A stretch of 13,695 bases of DNA from JABFRZ01 sp031413955 (lineage in GTDB: Bacteria > Planctomycetota > UBA1135 > GCA-002686595), in assembly GCA_031413955.1 (NCBI GenBank), contig JANOGB010000545.1, forward strand, positions 1 to 13,695, given 5' to 3'. Of the stretch, positions 1 through 5,941 are shown piece by piece (the first letter of the stretch is position 1; each line of letters opens with the position of its first letter). A model generated the notes under the pieces. That model was not told the origin of the DNA. It did no database searches and saw nothing but the letters and a program-made list of their open reading frames with translations. Both the position numbers and the translations under genes were made by a program.

Positions 1-1
1 G

Positions 2-256
2 CTCCAGTCCAGGTCGATACCTGCCTTCGGCGGGACGCTCCTGGTCGGAACGAACCGAGCGACCTCCGTCCGCGTCATGACGACCCTGGGCGGGGCCCAG
101 GGAGTGGGAGGAGCGGGCAGCGCACGTGTGACCCTCCTCTATCCGCTCTCCCTGGCGGTCGGACTCGACGTCTACGCTCAGTTCGCAGTGAGTGACCCCC
201 TCGCCCCCCAAGGCTGGGCACTCAGCGAAGGCCTGCGCTACCGCGTCTGCAGGTAA
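2..256 (+). CDS. C-terminal end of a secreted protein (partial, 5' cut)
   Basis: An open frame enters from the left edge and runs 84 residues to TAA at 254-256. The visible part looks like one small beta-sandwich. It has a GGTLLVGT strand near residue 10, alternating hydrophobic strands, and the ending VYAQFAVSDPLAPQG followed by WALSEGLRYRVCR. From memory, this ending (an 'FVQWAVxDPxAPxGxxxSxGL' pattern) is found at the C-terminus of many exported proteins of Planctomycetota, often after FG-GAP, kelch or unrelated N-terminal regions. The activity of this protein therefore cannot be told from this piece. I infer an extracellular or cell-surface location. A strong hairpin begins 22 bases after the stop, so this is probably the last gene of its transcript. 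The frame is clear; the family assignment is moderate. Confidence 0.72.
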   Translation, partial: LQSRSIPAFGGTLLVGTNRATSVRVMTTLGGAQGVGGAGSARVTLLYPLSLAVGLDVYAQFAVSDPLAPQGWALSEGLRYRVCR

Positions 257-278
257 TCGCGAGCCCTCCCACCGACTC

Positions 279-326
279 CGGGTCGCGCGCACCTTGCTCG
301 GCGAGGACGCGCGACCCGAGTGCTTT
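279..326 (+). terminator. Strong hairpin, probable transcription terminator
   Basis: A perfect 11-bp inverted repeat (CGGGTCGCGCG at 279-289, CGCGCGACCCG at 308-318) encloses a second 6-bp stem (292-297 with 301-306, one G-T pair) around a TCG loop. The whole can fold as one long hairpin. It begins 22 bases downstream of the stop at 254-256. The tail after it (TGCTTTCC) is only weakly T-rich, so termination may be imperfect or need a factor. The position between two genes on the same strand fits a terminator for the upstream gene. Confidence 0.6.
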
Positions 327-432
327 CCAGCGGAACGCGTTTTCCGATCGGGGTTTCACGGGCAAGCGGCCGAGAGGCATGCTGTTCCCCTCTGGCGCTC
401 TCTGCGCCGTCCCCTCGCTCACAGGTGTCCAC

Positions 433-1041
433 ATGAACGCGACCCAGCTCGTCCTCTGGACCGGCCTCTTCACCACTGCCTTCGGCTCCGCGCTCCTGCC
501 GCAAGAAAAGAAGGAGGAGAAGAAGAAGAGCCAGAACCCGGTCACGCGCTTCTTCGAGGACGAGGGCGAGCGACTCGCGAAGGAAGTCGAGGGCACGTGG
601 ACCCTCTTCGATTACACCGACCCGACCGACGTCGCGCTCGACGACGTGGCCAGCGGCTTCGCTTCCTTCCACGACGGTTTTCTGACGCTCACCCTGGCCA
701 TGGATACGGTGGAACCGGGCTTCCTGGGAGCGAGCGAGTACACGATCCTGGATTCGGGCATCTACCGCTACCGCATCGACGAGCTGGCGAACCTCCAGCT
801 CTCCAGCGTGGTGAGCTTCTCCAACCAGACCCCGGACGGTGAGGTGGAGCGCCAGCCCTCCGGTCTGGTCCTCGAGTACTTCATGCGACTCCAGGACGGG
901 GTGCTCGAGCTGCGCGACGTCGCTGGCGTGCTGCTCTCCTTCCGCAAGATCGCGGCCGGCGATTTCCCCGACTCCGCCATCCGCAAGCTCGATCGGCGGC
1001 GCAGTGGCACGGAGCAATGGGACGTGGAGGACGATCGCTGA
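433..1041 (+). CDS. Small exported protein, lipocalin-like pattern, unknown function
   Basis: The gene encodes 202 residues. Residues 1-24 look like a signal peptide (hydrophobic from LVLWTGLF, then AFGSALLPQ), although the usual basic residues at the start are lacking. A highly charged linker (EKKEEKKK, 25-32) follows. Residues 52-172 are rich in alternating beta-type segments that open with a GTW motif (54-56). A conserved-looking QPSGLVLEYFMRLQDG stretch lies at 141-156, and LRDVAGVLLSFRKI closes the domain. A GxW start followed by about eight strands resembles lipocalin-like barrels, but I cannot name a family. I chose ATG 433 because AGGTG lies 5 bases upstream and a signal peptide follows. 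ATG 379 is in frame but its purine run is only one base away. The pirin gene starts 37 bases downstream and is probably co-transcribed. Confidence 0.8.
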   Translation: MNATQLVLWTGLFTTAFGSALLPQEKKEEKKKSQNPVTRFFEDEGERLAKEVEGTWTLFDYTDPTDVALDDVASGFASFHDGFLTLTLAMDTVEPGFLGASEYTILDSGIYRYRIDELANLQLSSVVSFSNQTPDGEVERQPSGLVLEYFMRLQDGVLELRDVAGVLLSFRKIAAGDFPDSAIRKLDRRRSGTEQWDVEDDR

Positions 1042-1078
1042 GTCCAGCCTTTCGTCCACGTTCGTACTCTCCACTCCC

Positions 1079-1786
1079 ATGCTGCGCATCCGACGCTCCG
1101 ACGAACGCGGCCACGCCGACCACGGCTGGCTCGATGCCCGTCATACCTTCTCCTTCGCCGACTACCACGACCCCGACTTCATGGGCTTCAGCGTGTTGCG
1201 CGTGCTCAACCAGGATCGCGTGCAGCCCGGCCAGGGCTTTCCGCGCCACGGGCACCGCGACATGGAGATCGTGACCTACCTGCTCGAGGGCCAGCTCGAG
1301 CACAAGGACAGCATGGGCAACGGCTCGCGCATCCACCCGGGCGAGGTGCAGCTCATGTCCGCCGGCACGGGCGTGCAGCACAGCGAGTACAACGCCTCGC
1401 GCACGGACCTGCTGCACCTCTTGCAGATGTGGATCCTGCCCGCCAAGCTCGCGGTGCAACCGCGCTACGAGCAGAAGAGCTTTCCCGAGGCCGAGCGCCG
1501 CGGCCGACTGCGGCTGGTGGTGTCGCCCGACGGCAAGGACGGCGCCCTGACGATTGGCCAGGATGCACGGCTCTACGCCGGCCTGCTCGACGGAGTGGAG
1601 CGCGCTCAGCTCGCACTCGCCCCAGGCCGCGCCGTCTGGTTGCACGTCGGGTTGGGCAAGCTGCGCGCGAATGGAGAGGATCTCGGACCCGGCGACGGGG
1701 CGGCAGTCCTGGACGAGAAGCAGCTCACCCTCGAGCGAGGCGAGCGGGCCGAGTTCGTCCTGTGGGAGCTGCCGGGGCGCATCTGA
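1079..1786 (+). CDS. Pirin family protein (YhhW-type quercetinase-like cupin)
   Basis: The gene encodes 235 residues, the usual size for bacterial pirins such as E. coli YhhW. The N-terminal cupin contains the family signature. SFADYHDPDFMGFSVLRVLN lies at 25-44, and PRHGHRDMEIVTYLLEG begins at 55. The four expected metal ligands are present as H57, H59, H101 and E103 (the last two in GVQHSEYN), the same numbering as in YhhW. The C-terminal half is the second, metal-free cupin. Related proteins bind Fe or another divalent metal and can show quercetin 2,3-dioxygenase activity; the natural substrate is usually unknown. There is no signal peptide, so it should be cytoplasmic, unlike the exported protein encoded just upstream. 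The start is the first ATG that gives the normal family N-terminus (MLRIRRSDERG). No good ribosome binding site is seen, so translation may depend on the upstream gene. Confidence 0.93.
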   Translation: MLRIRRSDERGHADHGWLDARHTFSFADYHDPDFMGFSVLRVLNQDRVQPGQGFPRHGHRDMEIVTYLLEGQLEHKDSMGNGSRIHPGEVQLMSAGTGVQHSEYNASRTDLLHLLQMWILPAKLAVQPRYEQKSFPEAERRGRLRLVVSPDGKDGALTIGQDARLYAGLLDGVERAQLALAPGRAVWLHVGLGKLRANGEDLGPGDGAAVLDEKQLTLERGERAEFVLWELPGRI

Positions 1787-1809
1787 GCGCGGCGCGGCCC
1801 CGCGAGCCC

Positions 1810-1847
1810 GCGGCTGTCACAGCCGCCTCGAAAAAGTTTCGGCGGCT
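1810..1847 (+). other. Two overlapping, mutually exclusive hairpins
   Basis: Hairpin A is a perfect 7-bp stem (GCGGCTG 1810-1816, CAGCCGC 1820-1826) with a 3-base loop. Hairpin B uses AGCCGC (1821-1826) plus CGAAA (1829-1833), paired with TTTCG (1837-1841) and GCGGCT (1842-1847), with a 2-base bulge and the loop AAG. The two share bases 1821-1826, so they cannot form together. They lie between the pirin stop (1786) and the gene at 1955. There is no T-run after either, so a simple intrinsic terminator is not supported on the plus strand. Confidence 0.4.
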
Positions 1848-1954
1848 CGACCGGACAATCGGCGCTTCTCCGCCGCACTCACGAATTCGAGGTATGTCTT
1901 TGGGTCGTCATTCGCGCGCTCTTCCCGAGCGCCCTCCTTCCACCAAGGAATCTC

Positions 1955-2437
1955 ATGCTTCGCATCTTGCTCGCCAGCGCCCTCGGCGCCCTGCTCCTTT
2001 CCTTCTCTCCGCTCTCGGCCCAGACCACGCCCGACGTGATCGGCGGGCGCATGCGCGGGACCTGGGACCTGCCCGTCAAGGACCAACCTGGACGTGCGCG
2101 CGGAGTCATGCTCTATCTCGGCGAGGTCATGGTCGGCCTCGACGCCCGCCTCACGCCGTTCACCGACCCGGGCAGCGTGCGCGGCGGTCGCATCGACGGG
2201 GTCCTCCGGCGCCGCACCGACACGGGCTTCGCTCCGGAACCGGTCGCGGAAATGCACGGCACGTACGTGATCGGCATGGATGGACGGGGTCGCTTCGAGG
2301 CCATGATCACGCCGCTCGCGGTCCCGGGCGTCCGCGCCGAGCCCATCGGGAAGATGGGGGGCGTCTTCTACGATCCGATCATGGGCGACATGAACCCTGT
2401 CGGCCGCTTCATGGGTCGCTGGGCGCTGTGGATGTGA
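1955..2437 (+). CDS. Small exported beta-rich protein of unknown function
   Basis: The gene encodes 160 residues. A clear signal peptide (MLRILLASALGALLLSFSPLSAQ) ends at about residue 23 in SAQ, a good signal peptidase I site, so the protein is exported. The mature part is beta-type, with three short look-alike strands: MRGTWDL near 35, MHGTYVI near 100 and GRFMGRWALWM at the C-terminus. Glycine-rich turns such as GGRIDG and MDGRGRFEAMI separate them. Ending on alternating aromatic residues could suit a small barrel or a strand inserted into a partner, but that is inference. I do not recognise a family. The start is supported by AAGGA at 1945-1949, about 5 bases upstream of the ATG. A 168-base gap from the pirin gene containing hairpins suggests separate or attenuated expression. 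A terminator follows the stop. Confidence 0.82.
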   Translation: MLRILLASALGALLLSFSPLSAQTTPDVIGGRMRGTWDLPVKDQPGRARGVMLYLGEVMVGLDARLTPFTDPGSVRGGRIDGVLRRRTDTGFAPEPVAEMHGTYVIGMDGRGRFEAMITPLAVPGVRAEPIGKMGGVFYDPIMGDMNPVGRFMGRWALWM

Positions 2438-2450
2438 CCTGATCCGAGCC

Positions 2451-2464
2451 GATCGACGTCGATC
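2451..2464. repeat. Perfect 14-bp palindrome
   Basis: GATCGACGTCGATC reads the same on both strands. It lies 13 bases after the stop of the gene at 1955 and just before the terminator hairpin, between convergent genes. It could be a protein-binding site or simply sequence lying beside the terminator; its function is unknown. Confidence 0.4.
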
Positions 2465-2468
2465 ACGG

Positions 2469-2510
2469 CCGCCGCTCGCAGAGATGTCTGCGTGCGGCGG
2501 TCTCGTTTCC
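2469..2510 (+). terminator. Hairpin terminator between convergent genes
   Basis: The arms 2469-2482 and 2487-2500 pair over 14 positions with a single T-T mismatch (CCGCCGC, T, CGCAGA against TCTGCG, T, GCGGCGG) around the loop GATG. They are followed by TCTCGTTTCC, which is moderately T-rich. It lies 31 bases after the stop of the plus-strand gene and 28 bases before the stop of the convergent minus-strand gene. It may also slow transcription from the other side, although no T-run follows in that direction. GCCGCCGCTC recurs at 2517-2526 and could compete for the 3' arm. Confidence 0.65.
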
Positions 2511-2537
2511 TCTCGAGCCGCCGCTCTCCCGGTCCCA

Positions 2538-3512
2538 TCAGAACACCTCGGCGAGCATGCAGCGCGCGCTGCCTCCACCATGGGTCTCGATCGTAGCGAG
2601 GTCGGCCGAGACGATCCGGCCGTGGCGCTCGAGAACGCTGACCTGATCCGGCCGCAAGGCGCGCCGGGCGCGCTCGGAGAGCACGAATAGCGGCGCCCCA
2701 GAGAGCGCGCGCAACTCCAGCAAGTTGCCCGCGAATTCATCGGCCTGAGCCAGGGTGATCGGCACGAGTTCATGCCCATTCGCCAGCAGACGTTGCTCCA
2801 CGGCCATTCGCTCCGCGCGGTCGCGGATCGACTCCAGGCAAGCCACGGCCACCGACGAGCCGACCGACATCATCACGTTCGTGTGGTAGATCGCGACCCC
2901 GCGCGCGTCGAACGCCTGGAAGGGAACGGGCTCGTAACCGAGCTCGAGTCCGAACCTCGCCAGCATTTCACGCGACGTGCGCGGTGACAGGCAGGCGTAG
3001 GCCACCCGCGCCACGCGGTCGAGGACGAGGCTGCCCGTACCCTCCAGGAAGCTCTCCGTCTTCCCGTCCTGGCGCAAGTCGACCAGATGGCGCCGCACGA
3101 AGGCGCCACGCTGCTCGAGCTCCTCGAGCACCTCCATCCGGACTTCCCGGCGGCGACTCGGAGCGAGCAGCGGATAGAGCACGGCCGTCCCGCCCGCGTG
3201 GAACGAGACCCAGTTGTTCGGGAAGACCGCGTCGGGTTTCTCCGGTTCGAGCGTGTCCTCGACCACGAACACCTCGACCCCGTTCACGCGCAGCACTGCA
3301 ACGAGCCCGTCGAACTCCCGCCGCGCTCGCGTCAGCACCTCCGGCTCGGCAAGCGTCCGCCCGCGCTGGAACGCATTGGTCGCCGCCGTCTCCGGATTCG
3401 CCCCGAAGCGCGCCGGCCGGATCATCAGCACGGTCGAGGTCGTCTGCGTCTCGGCAGTTCGCTCGGGCTCCGGGTTCGACACGCGTCTCATCGTAAGGCA
3501 AGCGAGGGGCAT
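2538..3512 (-). CDS. ctlX: CtlX-type citrulline-utilization hydrolase / arginine deiminase-related protein
   Basis: The gene encodes 324 residues of the guanidino-group-modifying (amidinotransferase/deiminase) fold. The signature DAVFPNNWVSFH lies at 94-105, and FLEGTGSLVLDR at 155-166 contributes the acidic residue E157. YHTNVMMSVG gives the catalytic histidine H210, and GGGSARCMLAEVF at the very C-terminus gives the nucleophile C318. This layout matches the family named CtlX in databases, linked to use of citrulline; relatives act on arginine-like substrates through a covalent Cys intermediate. All catalytic positions are present. There is no signal peptide, so it should be cytoplasmic. The start is uncertain: neither ATG 3512 nor the in-frame ATG 3491 has a clear ribosome binding site, and family similarity begins only near QTTSTVLMIRPARF (23-36). 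It lies 14 bases downstream of the TPR-thioredoxin gene and is probably translated from the same message. The substrate is inferred from family only. Confidence 0.85.
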   Translation of the reverse strand: MPLACLTMRRVSNPEPERTAETQTTSTVLMIRPARFGANPETAATNAFQRGRTLAEPEVLTRARREFDGLVAVLRVNGVEVFVVEDTLEPEKPDAVFPNNWVSFHAGGTAVLYPLLAPSRRREVRMEVLEELEQRGAFVRRHLVDLRQDGKTESFLEGTGSLVLDRVARVAYACLSPRTSREMLARFGLELGYEPVPFQAFDARGVAIYHTNVMMSVGSSVAVACLESIRDRAERMAVEQRLLANGHELVPITLAQADEFAGNLLELRALSGAPLFVLSERARRALRPDQVSVLERHGRIVSADLATIETHGGGSARCMLAEVF

Positions 3513-3526
3513 GCCCGGCGCGGCCG

Positions 3527-5812
3527 TCAGTCACCGCCGGCCGAGTCGCCCGGAACCGACGCGACCGCGGAGGCACTGCCCCAGCGACGGAGCTCCTCCA
3601 GGAGCCGCTCCACGTCGGAGAACGGCGTCGCGCCGACGTGCGCCCAGCGCTCGCGCCCCTGGCGGTCGATCAGCAGCGTGGCGTGCAACGCCTGATCCTT
3701 GAAGTCGTCCCAGGCGTGGAAGGCACGCGCGTTCGCGTGCTCCGGATCGGAGAGCAAGCGCAGCTCGAGTCCCTTCAGCGCGGCGGGCTTGGCCAGGTCC
3801 GCTGGTGCATCGGCGCTCACGGCCAGGATCGTCGCGTCGAGCGCCGCGAAGTCCTCGGCCCGCTTGGCGAGCGCGGCCAGCTCCTCGACGCAGTGCACGC
3901 ACTGGCCGCCGAGGTAGAAGACGAGCACGACATTCTGGCCGCGTAGTTCCTCCAACCCGATGGCCTTCCCGTCGGCATCGACGGCAGCGAGCTCCGGCGC
4001 GGCGAAAGGCTCCCAGGCGATCGGTCCGAGCTTCACCAGCGCTTGCGAATCGTAGTCGCGCTGCTTGGCCGGCGACTCGTCGATCGGCTCGGACTGCAGA
4101 CCGAGCGCGCGCGCGGCCTCCATCCAGCGCAGTCCGGCGTCGGCGCGCGCCCAGACGTGGCGCAGGCGGCCGAAGGCGAGCGTCGCCTCGGGGCGGCGAC
4201 CGAGTACATGCTCCGCGCGCGCCAGACCGGAGAGCGCGAAGCCGTCGTTGCGCACGAGCTCGAGGGCCTTCGTGAAGCACTCGACGGCCAGCTTCGGGCT
4301 GCCGCGCTCGAGATGCAGCTCGCCGAGCAGGTCGTAGTAGAGCGCGCGGTCGTCGGGCGGATCGTCGCGCCGGCGATAGTCCAGGGCCTGCTCGCGCGCA
4401 AGCTCCTCGAGCTCCGACAAGCCCTCGAGCTCGCGCTCCGTGCGCAAGCGGATGAGCGCATCGACCTCGCGGAAGCCGCGCTGGAAGCCCTTCTTGCTCC
4501 ATTCGTCCTTCAGCTTCTCGATGCCCTCTTGGAGCGCGGTCGCGCTCTCGATCGCCTCGGGCACCTCGCCCTTGCCGAGGTGCGCCAGCGCCTCCGCGTA
4601 GGCGCGCCAGGCTGCGTGCTCGTCGGTCTTCTTCCAGGGGATCGCGTCCGCGCGCAGGATCTCGTCCCAGCGCTCGAACTTGAGCAGGCAGCGCACCAGC
4701 GCCGTCATGCCCTCGAACTGGACCTCGTCTTCGCGCTCCTCGCCCTTGTCGTCCTCGTGCTCGTCCTGCACGGGCTTCGTGGGCGACGCGAGCAGCGTGC
4801 GCGCGCCGAGCAGCGCCTGTTCCACGAGCCCCTGCTGCTCCTGGATGTAGCAGAGGTAGTTGCGGTTGTGCGCGAAGTTCCAGTAGTCGTAGGGAAAGAG
4901 GCCGCGCTCCTGCATCTGGCGCAGCTCGATGCGCGTGGCCGACTCCATCCACAGTCCGGCTTCGCGCCACATGCCGAGGCCGCTGTACACGTGACCGGGC
5001 ATGTGGTTGGCATGCCCGACGTCCCAGGCGATGCGGCCGTACTTCGCGCAGCTCTCGAGCGCGACGTCGCCCTGCTCGCTGTCGTCCCACAGGTGGATGC
5101 GGTAGTGGTGCGCGCCCGGGTGCTCCGGAGCGACGGCGACGAGCTCCTGGAACAGGGCCTCGTTCGCGATCCGTCCGCCTTGCCCCAGGCTCGCGAGCAA
5201 GCAGAAGGCCTTGGCCTCGACGTCATCCGGGTAGTCCAGGACGAGCTTCTCCAGGCGCTCGAGCAGCTCGTTGCGCTCAGGAGGACCGGAATCGGACTCC
5301 TTCTTCGTCTCGAAGCGGCCCTCGAGTCGCGGTGCGTTCGCGCCCACCCAGGCCTCGATGTAGAGGCGCTCGTGTTCGCTGACCGCGTCCTTGCGCCGCA
5401 GCGCTTCGGAGAGCAGCGACTCGAAGCGCTCCTCGTCGCTCTCCACGGCCAGGGCCATGCCCCAGTACGCCATCGCGCACTCGGGATCGAGCTCGATGCA
5501 CCAGCGAAAAGTCCGCTCGGCCTCGTAGAACCAGAAGCTGTGCAGCAGCGCGAGGCCCTGGTCGAACCACACCTGCACCTCGGGCACGCGCGTCGTGATC
5601 GCGAGATGGGCCTTGCCGATCCCCTCCATCTTCCACGGCTTCTGGCGCGGCCCCTGGTCGAAGGCGTGCCCGCGCAGCGAGTGCCCGGGTGTGCGATCGT
5701 CGCGGCCGGCGTAGGCGGCGGACTTCTGCCGAGCCTGCGGGAGAGCACCCAGGACCAGCGCGAGCGGGATCGATACGAGCAGGATGGACGGGGAGCCGGG
5801 AGCGCTTCTCAT
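3527..5812 (-). CDS. Exported TPR protein with conserved His clusters and C-terminal thioredoxin-like domain
   Basis: The gene encodes 761 residues. Residues 1-28 form a signal peptide (ILLVSIPLALVLGALPQA). Residues 75-140 hold TPR-like helices (WFDQGLALLHSFWFYEAERTF). The centre has histidine-rich motifs: HPGAHHYRIHLWDD (231-244), GHANHMPGHVYSGLG (266-280) and WNFAHNRNY (311-319). From memory, these mark a widespread bacterial TPR family whose function is unknown; I infer a metal or ligand site. An acidic insert lies at 349-368. More TPR units follow to about 570, including ALYYDLLGELHLERG and FALSGLARAEHVLGR. Residues 600-740 are a redoxin/thioredoxin-like fold with NVVLVFYLGGQ leading into CVHC (C638, C641), so disulfide or peroxide chemistry in the periplasm is possible. 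The start has GGAAG very close to the ATG, which is weak. It is divergent from the FAD oxidoreductase and heads a probable operon with ctlX. Confidence 0.85.
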   Translation of the reverse strand: MRSAPGSPSILLVSIPLALVLGALPQARQKSAAYAGRDDRTPGHSLRGHAFDQGPRQKPWKMEGIGKAHLAITTRVPEVQVWFDQGLALLHSFWFYEAERTFRWCIELDPECAMAYWGMALAVESDEERFESLLSEALRRKDAVSEHERLYIEAWVGANAPRLEGRFETKKESDSGPPERNELLERLEKLVLDYPDDVEAKAFCLLASLGQGGRIANEALFQELVAVAPEHPGAHHYRIHLWDDSEQGDVALESCAKYGRIAWDVGHANHMPGHVYSGLGMWREAGLWMESATRIELRQMQERGLFPYDYWNFAHNRNYLCYIQEQQGLVEQALLGARTLLASPTKPVQDEHEDDKGEEREDEVQFEGMTALVRCLLKFERWDEILRADAIPWKKTDEHAAWRAYAEALAHLGKGEVPEAIESATALQEGIEKLKDEWSKKGFQRGFREVDALIRLRTERELEGLSELEELAREQALDYRRRDDPPDDRALYYDLLGELHLERGSPKLAVECFTKALELVRNDGFALSGLARAEHVLGRRPEATLAFGRLRHVWARADAGLRWMEAARALGLQSEPIDESPAKQRDYDSQALVKLGPIAWEPFAAPELAAVDADGKAIGLEELRGQNVVLVFYLGGQCVHCVEELAALAKRAEDFAALDATILAVSADAPADLAKPAALKGLELRLLSDPEHANARAFHAWDDFKDQALHATLLIDRQGRERWAHVGATPFSDVERLLEELRRWGSASAVASVPGDSAGGD

Positions 5813-5905
5813 ACTTCCGCATCGTAACGGCGCGCGCCCTTGGCCGGATTCCGGTATTCCCCGTCCGAGCGAGCGGCGCCCACCTCATCGCGCCGCCGGT
5901 CAGCC

Positions 5906-5911
5906 TACAAT
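5906..5911 (+). promoter_or_regulatory. Possible -10 element before the FAD oxidoreductase gene
   Basis: TACAAT differs from the TATAAT consensus at one position. It lies 30 bases before the ATG at 5942, inside the 129-base divergent intergenic region 5813-5941. No recognisable -35 box is found at the expected distance, so the call is weak. No clear promoter was seen for the opposite gene. Confidence 0.22.
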
Positions 5912-5941
5912 CCGGGCCCGCAGCGCCGGGCTCGGACGTCC

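Noticed and set aside
379..432. Earlier start for the lipocalin-like exported protein
   Set aside because: The purine run GAGAGG ends one base before the ATG, too close to work well, and the extension would precede the apparent signal peptide.
4043..5827. A 594-codon plus-strand frame opposite the TPR-redoxin gene
   Set aside because: Its Leu/Ala/Arg-rich translation mirrors the codon bias of the opposite gene, and it shows no domain. The minus-strand frame has a signal peptide, TPRs and CxxC.
5840..5941. N-terminal extension of the FAD oxidoreductase
   Set aside because: The 34 extra residues are low-complexity Arg/Ser/Pro and precede a dinucleotide fold that normally begins near residue 4. 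The extension also covers the likely promoter region.
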